Source: Devosia sp. Root685 (GTDB lineage Bacteria; Pseudomonadota; Alphaproteobacteria; Rhizobiales; Devosiaceae). From it: DNA of 64,000 nt. A program made the translations under genes and the position numbers. The notes under the pieces were generated by a model, which saw nothing but the letters and a program-made list of their open reading frames with translations, was not told the DNA's origin and did no database searches. The DNA lies in the NCBI RefSeq assembly GCF_001427875.1, contig NZ_LMHK01000004.1:309903-373902 (forward strand), written 5' to 3'. Shown here piece after piece: positions 45,514-55,580 of the stretch; the stretch's first letter is position 1; every line of letters begins with the position of its first letter.

Positions 45514-45962
45514 CTCCCATAGCCCCGCGCCATGGCCGCCGCGAAGAGCGGGATCAGTACCAGCACCCCCGCCTGCAGATGCACGAACCGGCGGCTCCTC
45601 CCGATCTCGCCAACCGGCACCACATAATCGGCAACCCCCGCCCCGGCCTTCGCCCAACGCCTGATCGCCATAGTCGGCTGGATCGTCAGCAGCCCCAAGA
45701 CCAGAAAGGCCGCCATCTTCCCCCAAAAGGCGTGGTTGCCGAGATAATAGCCGGGATCGACACCGCCCAGCCAAACCCGCAAAATCCCGACGACGATGAC
45801 GAGCCCGGCCACAGCCCCATAGGCCGCATCCAGCCGCGCCAATTGCCCGAGCCTCGTCCCGCCCAACCCCGGCCGCAACAGCGCAAACTCGGCCGCAAAA
45901 ATCCCCACCAGCGAAAACACCGCCAGGTGGTGCGCGCAAGCCAATATCAGAGACCAATCCAT
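45510..45962 (-). CDS. DUF2214-family membrane protein
   Basis: 150 residues with four predicted hydrophobic segments, at about 7-26, 48-66, 82-99 and 130-147. WSLILACAHHLAVFSLVGIFAAEFALL at the N-terminus has a His-His pair, and the motif YYLGNHAFWGKMAAF is shared with the family. Function unknown; such proteins are often called predicted membrane redox or CopD-like. It converges on nth, with a four-base overlap, and diverges from a TetR gene, which may regulate it. Confidence 0.85.
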   Translation of the reverse strand: MDWSLILACAHHLAVFSLVGIFAAEFALLRPGLGGTRLGQLARLDAAYGAVAGLVIVVGILRVWLGGVDPGYYLGNHAFWGKMAAFLVLGLLTIQPTMAIRRWAKAGAGVADYVVPVGEIGRSRRFVHLQAGVLVLIPLFAAAMARGYGS

Positions 45963-46019
45963 TGCCCTGTCCTCGACCAGGTGTTAACGGTGCTCACATC
46001 TATTCCTTTCATGTAAACA

Positions 46020-46580
46020 ATGTCAACATCAGTAAACGCGCCCTATCACCACGGTAACCTGCGCCAAGCCCTCCTCGAAGCCGCGCTGATCATTTTGGAA
46101 AAAGACGGCGAAGCCGGTCTTGGCCTCCGCGATCTGGCGCGCGCCGTCGGCGTCTCGGCGGCCGCGCCCTATCGCCATTTTGATTCGCGTGCTGCCCTTC
46201 TCGAAGCGCTCGCCGTCACCGGCTTCCAGCGTTTCTCAGCCGCCATGGAAGCCGTGGCCTCAAGCGATCCGGCCGACCCCATGGCCGCCATGGGCAAGAC
46301 CTATGTCCTCTTTGCCCTCAGCAACGCCAATCTCTTCCGCCTGATGTTCTCGCCCCAGCTCAAGAAAGACGGCCGCCCCGGCCTCCGCATGGCTGCCGAT
46401 GCCGCCTTCGATACATTGCGCCACCTCGTCGGCGGCGACATGCAGACCGGCCGCATAAAAGCCCTCGCCGCCTGGGCCAAAGTCCACGGCCTGTCCATTC
46501 TCCTCCTCGATGGTCAAATCGCGCTCAGAGCCGGCGAAGATACCGAAGCGCTGATCGCGGAGATCATTGGGAGTTTGTAG
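46020..46580 (+). CDS. TetR-family regulator with WHG-type C-terminal domain
   Basis: 186 residues. The TetR helix-turn-helix occupies about residues 12-58 (LRQALLEAALIILEKDGEAGLGLRDLARAVGVSAAAPYRHF), and the C-terminal ligand domain has KTYVLFALSNANLFRLMFSP. It diverges from the DUF2214 gene over 57 bases that contain TGTTAAC and TGTAAACA half-sites, candidate operator parts. The ligand is unknown. Confidence 0.9.
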   Translation: MSTSVNAPYHHGNLRQALLEAALIILEKDGEAGLGLRDLARAVGVSAAAPYRHFDSRAALLEALAVTGFQRFSAAMEAVASSDPADPMAAMGKTYVLFALSNANLFRLMFSPQLKKDGRPGLRMAADAAFDTLRHLVGGDMQTGRIKALAAWAKVHGLSILLLDGQIALRAGEDTEALIAEIIGSL

Positions 46581-46616
46581 CGGGTTTCTCGGGCTCCACG
46601 GGCTCCCCAACTCCAC

Positions 46617-46687
46617 GGTGTCATCCCCGCGAAAGCGGGGATCTCTGTTTCGCGCAGGGGATTCCCGCTTTCGCGGGAATGACGCCG
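46617..46687. repeat. Family B palindromic repeat, copy 4
   Basis: ATCCCCGCGAAAGCGGGGAT and ATTCCCGCTTTCGCGGGAAT lie between the tandem TetR and adenosine kinase genes. Confidence 0.85.
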
Positions 46688-46780
46688 TGCATGAGAGAAG
46701 GCCCAAAAATCCCAAAACATTGCCCCCGCCCCCCGCCTGCGCTAAACCCTCTCCGATTTTCCTCATCCCGGACTGCCCGC

Positions 46781-47782
46781 ATGACCCAGACCCGCTTCGA
46801 CGTGCTGACGATCGGTAATGCCATTGTCGACATCATCGCTCCGGTTGAGCCCGGCTTCATCGAGCGCGAAGGCATGAAGGAGGGGATCATGCACCTGATC
46901 GATACCGATCGCGCCGAGGACCTCTATTCAAAGATGCCTCTTACGCGGCAGCAGATTTCCGGTGGCTCCGCTGCCAATACCGCCGCCGGCGTCGCCTCGC
47001 TCGGCGGCCGCGCCGCCTTTGTGGGAAAAGTGGCAGACGACCCCTTGGGCGATGTTTTTGAAAGCGACCTCGACGCCATCGGCGTTTACTACAACACCTC
47101 GCGCCTCAAGAACGGCGCGCTGACGGCCCGCTCGATGATCTTCCTTTCGGAAGCCGAGCGCACCATGAACACCTATCTCGGCGCCTGCCACCAGCTCACC
47201 GAAGCCGATATCCGCCCCGACGAAATCGGCGGCGCCGCCATCACCTATATGGAAGGTTTTTTGTGGGACCCGGTGGAAGCCAAAAAGGCCTTCGTCCTCG
47301 CCGCCCACTATGCCCACAAGCATGAGCGCGCGGCCGCCTTCACCCTGTCGGACCCATTCTGCGTCGACCGTTACCGCGCCGAATTTTTGGATCTCATTCG
47401 TTCCAAAACGATCGACTACGTTTTCGCCAACGTCCACGAGCTGAAATCGCTCTATGAAACCGACGATCTCGGTGAAGCCGTCCGCGCCATCGCCCAGGAC
47501 GCCGAATTGGCCGCCATCACCATGGGCGCCGAGGGTGCTATGGCGGTATACAATGGCGAAGTCGTCTCCGTGCCCGCCTTCCCCATCGACGAAGTGGTCG
47601 ACGCCACCGGCGCCGGCGACCTTTTCGCCTCGGGCTTCCTCCTCGGCATGGCCCGCGGTCAAAACCTCGAATCCGCCCTCAAGACCGGCTGTCTCGCCGC
47701 CTCGGAAGTCATTTCCCACATCGGCGCCAGGCCGCAGTTGGACTTGCAGGATTTGAGCCGGGAACATGGGTTGGCGGGCTAA
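46781..47782 (+). CDS. PfkB-family carbohydrate/adenosine kinase
   Basis: 333 residues. FDVLTIGNAIVDIIAPVEPGF begins the fold, and GGSAANTAAGVASLGGRAAFVGKVADDPLGD is the first PfkB signature. DATGAGDLFASGFLLGMARG near residue 288 is the second, with its catalytic Asp. It probably phosphorylates adenosine, as in rhizobial adenosine kinases, though the substrate is inferred. The ATG at 46781 is chosen over one 102 bases upstream in the repeat region. It converges on hyi across a family A repeat. Confidence 0.92.
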   Translation: MTQTRFDVLTIGNAIVDIIAPVEPGFIEREGMKEGIMHLIDTDRAEDLYSKMPLTRQQISGGSAANTAAGVASLGGRAAFVGKVADDPLGDVFESDLDAIGVYYNTSRLKNGALTARSMIFLSEAERTMNTYLGACHQLTEADIRPDEIGGAAITYMEGFLWDPVEAKKAFVLAAHYAHKHERAAAFTLSDPFCVDRYRAEFLDLIRSKTIDYVFANVHELKSLYETDDLGEAVRAIAQDAELAAITMGAEGAMAVYNGEVVSVPAFPIDEVVDATGAGDLFASGFLLGMARGQNLESALKTGCLAASEVISHIGARPQLDLQDLSREHGLAG

Positions 47783-47807
47783 CAATCCGCCATAGCCCCG
47801 CGCGCCC

Positions 47808-47937
47808 AGTAACCCTCATGGTGAGGTGCTTTGCGTCAGCAAAGCCTCGAACCACGAGGGTGTGCCTCGATGCCTTGGTTTCACGCCCTCGTGGTTCGAG
47901 GGGCGGCTGCGCCGCCCACCTCACCATGAGGACTACT
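47808..47937. repeat. Family A repeat, copy 6 (kinase-hyi)
   Basis: Full unit with ends CAGTAACCCTCATGGTGAGG and CCTCACCATGAGGACTACTG. Its right end overlaps the hyi stop codon: the minus-strand CAGTAG gives the last Gln codon and the TAG. Confidence 0.9.
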
Positions 47938-48700
47938 GCGGGAGGCTCGCCCGCATCTGCGCCAGCGCCGCATCCGTCCCCGCCGTCGGCCGGAACTCCA
48001 GCCCGACAAAGCCATCATAGCCCTGCCCCTGCAGCCACTTCAGTGGCCGCGTCAAATCGAGCCCCCCGCTCCCCGGCTGGTTGCGTCCCGGATGATCGGC
48101 CACATGCACATGCACAATGTGTTTTGCGCGTGTCCCGACAACCTCTTCGGGCACCTCGCCCATCACCATGGAATGATAGAGATCATAGGTGATCCCGATC
48201 TCGGGCCGATCCACCGCATCCATGATATCGAGCGCCTCAACGGTGCTCGTGAGATAATACCCCGGATGATCAACGCGATCATTGAGCGGCTCAAGCCCCA
48301 GCTTTACGCCGGACCCCCGCAACACCTCGGCCGAACGCTGCATGGCAATGGTAAGATCTTCATGCTGCCGCGCCCGCTCGATCCCGGCCAGCAGCGGCCC
48401 CGACTGGCAAATGAGAACATCCGCCCCAAGCCGCAGCGCCACATCCCGGCTCTTTTCTAGCCCCAAAAGAAACCGGTCATGATCCCCTTCGCGCGTCAGC
48501 TCGGCAAACGGCTCGGCCACGATCCCCGCAAGCTTGACGCTAGTCTCCCCAAGAACCCGCTCCATGGCATCGAGGTCCTTATTCGACCACCGCCAGAATT
48601 CCACCGCCTCAAAACCCGCCGCCTTGGCAAGGCGCACGCGCTCCACCGGATCAGGTGTCTCCGGCACGAACAGCATTTCGATACAGGCCGAATAGCGCAT
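47933..48700 (-). CDS. Hydroxypyruvate isomerase-like TIM-barrel protein
   Basis: 255 residues, xylose-isomerase-like TIM barrel. YSACIEMLFVPETPDPVERVRLAKAAGFEAVEFWRW at the start, KLGLEPLNDRVDHPGYYLTST in the middle and VGLEFRPT at the end are the family pattern, with Glu and His metal ligands. It may interconvert hydroxypyruvate and tartronate semialdehyde, but the substrate is inferred. Its stop codon is supplied by the end of the adjacent repeat. It overlaps pyrF by one base. Confidence 0.85.
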   Translation of the reverse strand: MRYSACIEMLFVPETPDPVERVRLAKAAGFEAVEFWRWSNKDLDAMERVLGETSVKLAGIVAEPFAELTREGDHDRFLLGLEKSRDVALRLGADVLICQSGPLLAGIERARQHEDLTIAMQRSAEVLRGSGVKLGLEPLNDRVDHPGYYLTSTVEALDIMDAVDRPEIGITYDLYHSMVMGEVPEEVVGTRAKHIVHVHVADHPGRNQPGSGGLDLTRPLKWLQGQGYDGFVGLEFRPTAGTDAALAQMRASLPQ

Positions 48701-49401
48701 TACGCCAGCCTCGTTCCGCTGCCTGCCATCTCCGCAAGAACCGCCCGCGCCGCCGCTGCCGGATCGGGCGCGTCGATGATCGGTCGCGCCACCACCAGAT
48801 GGCTCGCGCCGACAGCGAGCGCCTCGGCCGGCGTCATCACGCGCTTCTGGTCACCCAAAGCCGCGCCTGCCGGACGAATGCCCGGCGTCACAATCGCCAT
48901 TTTTGGCCCTAAAATAGTCCGCGCCATTTCCGCCTCATGGGAGGAGGCAACGATCCCGCCGATCCCGGCTTCCTTGGCCTGCTGCGCGCGTAGCGCCACC
49001 AGTCCCGCCGCATCGCGCTCATAGCCAGCGTCTTTCACATCGGCATCGTCCATGGAAGTGAGCACCGTCACCCCCAGCACACAGAGGTCCGACCCCGCCG
49101 CCGCCTTGGCCGCCGCCCGCATGCATTTGGGATAGGCATGGACCGTCAGCATCGCGGCGCCGGTCGCAGCAATCGCCGCCACGCCCTTTTCAACCGTATT
49201 GTCGATGTCGAGCAGTTTGAGGTCAAAGAACACCTTCTTGCCCGCCGCAATGAGATCCTTGCCGAGCGCAAAACCATCGGCGCCATAAAAGCACTGGTAG
49301 CCGATCTTGTAATATTCGACCGTATCGCCCAGCGCAGTGACGATTTCCTCGGCGCGGGCGCGGGACGAAACATCGAGCCCCACGATCAAATGGCCGGCCA
49401 T
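48700..49401 (-). CDS. pyrF: Orotidine 5'-phosphate decarboxylase
   Basis: 233 residues. PyrF makes UMP from [25 protein letters not shown], the catalytic Asp-x-Lys set in [21 protein letters not shown], the second strand [13 protein letters not shown] and [10 protein letters not shown] near the end are conserved. The ATG at 49401 is chosen; one at 49467 adds 22 residues. It faces away from a MarR gene across about 150 bases. Confidence 0.96.
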   Translation of the reverse strand: MAGHLIVGLDVSSRARAEEIVTALGDTVEYYKIGYQCFYGADGFALGKDLIAAGKKVFFDLKLLDIDNTVEKGVAAIAATGAAMLTVHAYPKCMRAAAKAAAGSDLCVLGVTVLTSMDDADVKDAGYERDAAGLVALRAQQAKEAGIGGIVASSHEAEMARTILGPKMAIVTPGIRPAGAALGDQKRVMTPAEALAVGASHLVVARPIIDAPDPAAAARAVLAEMAGSGTRLA

Positions 49402-49555
49402 GGCAAAATCCCTTCTGTCGCTGATTTGGGTTGGGGTCGCATATCGCAGGCCCCGGGGCAAGACCAAATCGCGGCTCCTATGCCGGCATAGTACCTTGCG
49501 GCAAGAATCCTATGCCGCCATAAGACGCCGGATTCATTTGCCTTCAGAAAGAAAA

Positions 49556-49990
49556 ATGCAGCAGCAGGCCCTTTCCACCCTGGTCGCCTGGATGCGGCTC
49601 GATTCCGCCATCGCCGCCTTCCATCTCGACCTCAAGCAGCGCCACGGCATTACTGGCCTGCAGCTCGCCGTGCTCCACACGCTGGCCGAGCGCCCCCACA
49701 TGGCCCTTGCAGCCCTCAGAAAAGGCCTCGACATGCACGCGGCCACATTGGGTCAATCGATCGACGAACTCCGCCGTCTCGACCTCTGCGTCGTCCGCAC
49801 CGATCCGCGCGATCGCCGCGCCCGCCTGGTCGCCATTACGCAAAAGGGTCTCGACCTCGTAAGCGCCGTTCCGCTCGCCGGCCCCAATCGCCTGCGCCAG
49901 CTCGAAACCGATCCGGCCCGCCTCGATCGTTTGACCGAAGCCCTGGCCGACGCCCTCGAGCTTTTTGCCCTCAGCGACAAAAAAGCCTAG
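49556..49990 (+). CDS. MarR-family transcriptional regulator
   Basis: 144 residues. The winged helix spans about 25-100 with KQRHGITGLQLAVLHTLAERPHMALAALRKGLDMHAATLGQSIDELRRLDLCVVRTDPRDRRARLVAIT read in pieces. DPRDRRARLV is the wing. The last four bases overlap the end of the convergent phosphatase-like gene. The target is unknown; pyrF, divergent, is the nearest candidate. Confidence 0.88.
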   Translation: MQQQALSTLVAWMRLDSAIAAFHLDLKQRHGITGLQLAVLHTLAERPHMALAALRKGLDMHAATLGQSIDELRRLDLCVVRTDPRDRRARLVAITQKGLDLVSAVPLAGPNRLRQLETDPARLDRLTEALADALELFALSDKKA

Positions 49991-50592
49991 CGCCACCACG
50001 CGTCCGGCAGGTCTTCCATCGCCATCCATTCGCTGTGCAGCACCGTGCCCGCCACATCGAACACAAAAGCATTGCCGCCGCCGCGGTGGCCATGCCGGCT
50101 CTGGTCCTCGCTGCGCGCAATTCTTCGCCCGCCGAGATGGCACTTTAGCAATGTCCCCACTGCCCCATGCCCGCAAAAAATCGCTGAAGTATCTGGCGGC
50201 ACGCTTTTGAGCGCGGCAAGCACGGTCTCGACGATCCGCCCCTGCGCATCCACCGCCCGCTCCCAGCCATCAACGCTCGTGTCCGGCTCGCCAAAGAACC
50301 GGTCCGCCGCCGCTTCGAACAGTTCTGGCGGCAAAAAGCCGGTAGAACTGCGATCGTTCTCGCCCATCAGGTGATCCGCCAGTACCGGCGTTCCCGCCTG
50401 CGCCGCAACAATCTCGGCCAGCTCCAGCGCCTTGGCCTCCCGGCTCGAAAACACGAAAGTGCCCGCCGGAACGATCCGGCGGGCCGCAAACGCCTCCGCT
50501 CTCTGCCGCCCCTCTTCGGACAGCCCCCAGAGTGGGGTCGGCACTTCCGGATCGATCCGCACCTGCGGATGGCTGAGATAAAGTGCCTTCAT
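49987..50592 (-). CDS. Histidine phosphatase-superfamily protein with altered RHG box
   Basis: 201 residues. The fold is recognisable: N-terminal strand, LWGLSEEGRQRAEAFAARRI, VFSSREAKALELAEIV and the second His in IFCGHGAVGTLLKCHLGG. At the usual Arg-His-Gly the sequence reads Ser-His-Pro (YLSHPQVRID), so the first catalytic Arg and Gly are missing while His stays. It may be weakly active or non-catalytic. It starts about two bases before the FMN reductase stop region, suggesting an operon. Confidence 0.8.
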   Translation of the reverse strand: MKALYLSHPQVRIDPEVPTPLWGLSEEGRQRAEAFAARRIVPAGTFVFSSREAKALELAEIVAAQAGTPVLADHLMGENDRSSTGFLPPELFEAAADRFFGEPDTSVDGWERAVDAQGRIVETVLAALKSVPPDTSAIFCGHGAVGTLLKCHLGGRRIARSEDQSRHGHRGGGNAFVFDVAGTVLHSEWMAMEDLPDAWWR

Positions 50593-50594
50593 TT

Positions 50595-51140
50595 CTACCC
50601 CCGCGAAAAATGCGTCAGTTCATGCACCATCTGCTCGACCTTGCGGATGATCGCCGGCTCGACCGGATTACCAGCCGCATCCAGCGCCTCTTCCGCCGGC
50701 CCCACGCCGAGCAGCGTCGGCACCACCAGCGCCCCCACCTTGGATAGAGAATCGCGCAGGTGGCTGAGGCTCCAGATGGTCCCATATTTGCCCGAGCTGA
50801 TCCCGCCGATACCGAATACGGCATGGCGGAACGGGCTCGGCTTTTGCCGGCTGAGCCAGGTGATGGTGTTGACGATCAGCGGCGACACCCCGCCATTATA
50901 TTCGGGCGTGGCGATGAAGACGATGTCGTGGCTCCGCCACATCTCGGCCAGCTTTACCGCCGCCTCGGGCACCGAATCCGCCTCAAGGTCTTCATTGAAG
51001 ATCGGCATGGGAAAATCACCGAGATCAATCTCGGTGACCTCGACCCCCGCCGCGCTGAGCGCCCGGCCCATATGCCGCTGAAGGACACGATTGTAAGAGC
51101 CCTTGCGAATGGACCCCGAAAGGGTGAGCGCCGTCTTCAT
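50595..51140 (-). CDS. NADPH-dependent FMN reductase (flavodoxin-like)
   Basis: 181 residues. The FMN-binding loop is LSGSIRKGSYNRVLQRHM, and the second site is VFIATPEYNGGVSPLIVNTITWLSR. GIGGISSGKYGTIWSLSHLRDSL follows. This is the NAD(P)H quinone/FMN reductase family. The ATG at 51140 is the natural start; upstream in-frame sequence has no resemblance to the family. It leads the operon with the phosphatase-like gene, ending two bases before it, and diverges from a VOC gene. Confidence 0.92.
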   Translation of the reverse strand: MKTALTLSGSIRKGSYNRVLQRHMGRALSAAGVEVTEIDLGDFPMPIFNEDLEADSVPEAAVKLAEMWRSHDIVFIATPEYNGGVSPLIVNTITWLSRQKPSPFRHAVFGIGGISSGKYGTIWSLSHLRDSLSKVGALVVPTLLGVGPAEEALDAAGNPVEPAIIRKVEQMVHELTHFSRG

Positions 51141-51263
51141 GTTGTCTCCAAAATTATATTGGTTGTCGAAAATGGCTTGGCTCGTCCGTCGAAGGCAAGA
51201 AGATTGACTCGAACAAGGCAATCTCTCATTACTTAAGAAAATACCTAACCATTGGAGCGAACC

Positions 51264-51668
51264 ATGAACCCGATGATTTTCGTCAACCTCCCCATCGCCG
51301 ACCTCCCCGCCTCCATGGCCTATTACAAGGCGCTGGGTTTCAGCCACAATCCCCAGTTCACCGACGAAACTGCCGCCTGCATCGTCATCTCCGAGACGAT
51401 TTTCGTGATGGTCCTCACCCACGAAAAGTTCAAGGAATTTTCCCCGCTGCCGATCCCCGACGCCAAAGCGGGCGCGCAGGCGCTTTACGCTCTCTCCCGC
51501 GACAGCCGCGAGGCCGTGGATGCCATCGCCGATGCTGGCCTCAAGGCCGGCGGCAAGGAATTCCGCCCCGCCCAAGATATGGGCTTCATGTATTCCCGCG
51601 CCGTCGCCGACATCGATGGCCACGTCTGGGAATATGTCTGGATGGATATGTCCGGCATGCCCCAGTAG
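51264..51668 (+). CDS. VOC-superfamily protein; stop codon from a repeat
   Basis: 134 residues. VOC domain with MIFVNLPIADLPASMAYYKALGFSHNPQFTDETAACIVIS and HVWEYVWMDM, resembling the extradiol-dioxygenase/glyoxalase group found in Hyphomicrobiales. The ATG at 51264 has GGAG ten bases upstream. The last codons CCC-CAG-TAG are the start of a family A repeat (CCCAGTAGCCCTCATGG), so the ancestral C-terminus was probably altered. Confidence 0.88.
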   Translation: MNPMIFVNLPIADLPASMAYYKALGFSHNPQFTDETAACIVISETIFVMVLTHEKFKEFSPLPIPDAKAGAQALYALSRDSREAVDAIADAGLKAGGKEFRPAQDMGFMYSRAVADIDGHVWEYVWMDMSGMPQ

Positions 51669-51790
51669 CCCTCATGGTGAGGTGCGCAGCGTAGCGCAGC
51701 CTCGAACCACGAGGGCGTGGCACGACGCCTCCACTCGCCCGCCCCCGTGGTTCGAGGCTTTGCCAAAGCAAAGCACCTCACCATGAGGGC
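51661..51790. repeat. Family A repeat, copy 7 (VOC-dnaJ)
   Basis: Full unit from CCCAGTAGCCCTCATGGTGAG to CACCTCACCATGAGGG. It covers the VOC stop codon. Confidence 0.9.
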
Positions 51791-51805
51791 TCAAGGACCA
51801 AAACA

Positions 51806-51832
51806 AAAATCCCCGCTCGCGCGGGGATTTAT
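51806..51832 (-). terminator. Terminator between VOC and dnaJ
   Basis: AATCCCCGC-TCGC-GCGGGGATT, with T-rich sequence on the minus-strand side. Confidence 0.75.
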
Positions 51833-51835
51833 CAC

Positions 51836-51912
51836 CAGCCATTCGAGCATAGCTCTCATGGCTTTGAGGCCTAAAATCGCCCCACAGGGGCGATTTCCTT
51901 ACGGCCTCAAGC
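51836..51912 (-). repeat. Four-hairpin covarying element, copy 2
   Basis: Read on the minus strand: AAATCGCCCC-TGT-GGGGCGATTT, linker TAGGCCTCAAAG, then CCATGAGAGC-TAT-GCTCGAATGG with tandem G-A mismatches in the stem. It aligns base by base with copies 1 and 3 though the first stem sequence differs. The GC-rich stem may also serve as the dnaJ terminator. The last bases of dnaJ form the first hairpin region. Confidence 0.78.
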
Positions 51913-53043
51913 CTCGAACATCTTCTTCAATTTGTCGAAAAACCCACCCGATTCCGGGCTCGTGTCCTTGGTCTCGAGTTCCGCAAATTCCTCCAGCAGT
52001 TCGCGCTGACGCTTGGAAAGATTTTGCGGCGTCTCGATATCGAGCTGCACATAGAGATCGCCGACATCCTTCGAACGCAAGACCGGCATGCCCTTGCCTT
52101 TGAGGCGCACGCGCTGCCCCGGTTGCGTGCCGGTCGGTACCTTCACCTTGGCCCGCGCGCTATCGAGCGTCGGCACTTCGAATTCCCCGCCCAAAGCCGC
52201 CGTAGTCATGGAAATCGGCACGCGCGCATAAAGGTCCGCACCATCGCGCTGGAACAGGTCATGCGGCCTGATCGAGATGAAAATATAAAGATCGCCCGGC
52301 GGGCCGCCCCGCACCCCGGCCTCGCCCTCATTGGCAAGGCGAATGCGCGTCCCGTCCTCAATCCCCTTGGGAATATCGACGGACAGTTTGCGGTTTTCCT
52401 GCCGGCGCCCCTGGCCGCCGCAATCGGTGCAGGGCTGGTCCATCATCTGGCCGCGGCCCTGGCAGACCGGGCACGTGCGTTCGATGGTGAAAAAGCCCTG
52501 GGCAGCACGCACCTTGCCATGGCCATTGCACTGCCGGCAGGTATGGGTGCCGGTCCCCGGCTTGGCGCCCGACCCTTCGCAGGTGTCGCAACCGACGAGC
52601 GTCGGTACGTCGATTTCGACGGTGCGGCCTTCAAAACTCTCTTCGAGCGCGATTTCAAGATTATAGCGCAGGTCCGAGCCGCGCAGTTTTGACGCCCCAC
52701 CGCCGCCACCGCGACGGCCGCCGCCGCCCATGAAGTCGCCAAAAATGTCTTCAAAGATATCGGACATGGACGAGGTGAATTCGGGCCCAAAGCCGCCCCC
52801 GGCGCGCCCGCCGCCCTGTTCGAAGGCCGCATGGCCAAACCGGTCATAGGCGGCGCGCTTCTGGCCGTCCTTGAGCGTATCGTAGGCCTCGTTGATTTCC
52901 TTGAACTTGTTCTCGGCCTCGGCATTGCCGGGATTGCGGTCCGGGTGGAACTGCATGGCGAGTTTGCGATAGGCGCTTTTCAGAGCCGCCTCGTCGGCGC
53001 CCTTCTGGCAGCCGAGCACTTCGTAAAAATCGCGTTTGGCCAA
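51907..53043 (-). CDS. dnaJ: Chaperone DnaJ
   Basis: 378 residues. The J domain (1-70) has the HPD in [18 protein letters not shown] region follows ([18 protein letters not shown]). Four CxxCxGxG zinc motifs lie at about 148-215 ([36 protein letters not shown]). The C-terminal substrate domains are complete. It lies downstream of dnaK but is separated by 394 bases containing a repeat and a terminator, so it is probably expressed from its own promoter. Confidence 0.98.
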   Translation of the reverse strand: MAKRDFYEVLGCQKGADEAALKSAYRKLAMQFHPDRNPGNAEAENKFKEINEAYDTLKDGQKRAAYDRFGHAAFEQGGGRAGGGFGPEFTSSMSDIFEDIFGDFMGGGGRRGGGGGASKLRGSDLRYNLEIALEESFEGRTVEIDVPTLVGCDTCEGSGAKPGTGTHTCRQCNGHGKVRAAQGFFTIERTCPVCQGRGQMMDQPCTDCGGQGRRQENRKLSVDIPKGIEDGTRIRLANEGEAGVRGGPPGDLYIFISIRPHDLFQRDGADLYARVPISMTTAALGGEFEVPTLDSARAKVKVPTGTQPGQRVRLKGKGMPVLRSKDVGDLYVQLDIETPQNLSKRQRELLEEFAELETKDTSPESGGFFDKLKKMFEA

Positions 53044-53229
53044 AAATCTTCTCCGAAACAGCCGGTCGCGCCTGAGATCGCGCCCCGCTTAAAGTCTGTC
53101 ATTCCGTCCCTAGATGGCAATCGACCCCACAACCCGCAAGGGGTCTGGGGCCGGCAAGGGACGGAGCCGTGTTAAAAGTGCTTTAGCAAGAGAGTGCCGA
53201 AGGGGCAACTTTGCTGACACAACTTCCGT

Positions 53230-53243
53230 GATTCACGTGGAAC
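53230..53243. other. parS: parS-like site (GATTCACGTGGAAC), dnaK-dnaJ gap
   Basis: Two mismatches from perfect. The most distant site from parAB in the window; it may be chance. Confidence 0.4.
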
Positions 53244-53372
53244 ACCCCCTCACCCGTCTCGCCCTGCGGGCGATCCACCTTCTCCCCGAGGGGGCGAGGA
53301 ACAAGAGGCGATCGCCGATCTATTCTTCTCCCCATCGGGGAGAAGGTGGCGCGCAGCGCCGGATGAAGGGGA
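53244..53372. repeat. Family D repeat block, copy 2 (dnaK-dnaJ)
   Basis: CCCCCTCACCCGTCTCGCCC and GGCGATCCACCTTCTCCCCG, then CTTCTCCCCATCGGGGAGAAG. The rest of this 394-base gap shows no gene. Confidence 0.78.
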
Positions 53373-53385
53373 TCGCTCAAGCAAA

Positions 53386-53416
53386 CAAAAAGGGCCCGGT
53401 GTCGCCACCGAGCCCC
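53386..53416 (-). terminator. Terminator of dnaK
   Basis: On the minus strand GGGCTCGGTG-GCGA-CACCGGGCCC is followed by five Ts, about 20 bases after the dnaK stop. Confidence 0.88.
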
Positions 53417-53437
53417 AATTCAAAAGACTGACAAAAA

Positions 53438-55345
<1,908 letters not shown>

Positions 55346-55466
55346 AAAACTAGCCTCTCTTTATAGCGAACCATCTAGCGAGACCCTTTTTGCAAAGCAG
55401 CCTCTGTGCCCCAAAGGGGCCTGGTCCCTCGTAGGTTGATTTGCCCCTGTTCGGGGCCTCGGGGCG

Positions 55467-55496
55467 TATATAGGGGGGTGCGCTTTGGGCTTCAAG
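55467..55496 (-). promoter_or_regulatory. RpoH-type heat-shock promoter of dnaK
   Basis: On the minus strand CTTGAA is followed after 16 bases by CCTATATA, close to the alphaproteobacterial sigma32 pattern. It lies about 120 bases upstream of the dnaK start. Confidence 0.68.
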
Positions 55497-55580
55497 CGTG
55501 GGCAGGCCCAGAAAAGCCCCGAAATGTCTTTGCCGGAAAGAAAAGGCGCCGCCCGGCAGGCCAGGCAGCGCCGTCTCCGG

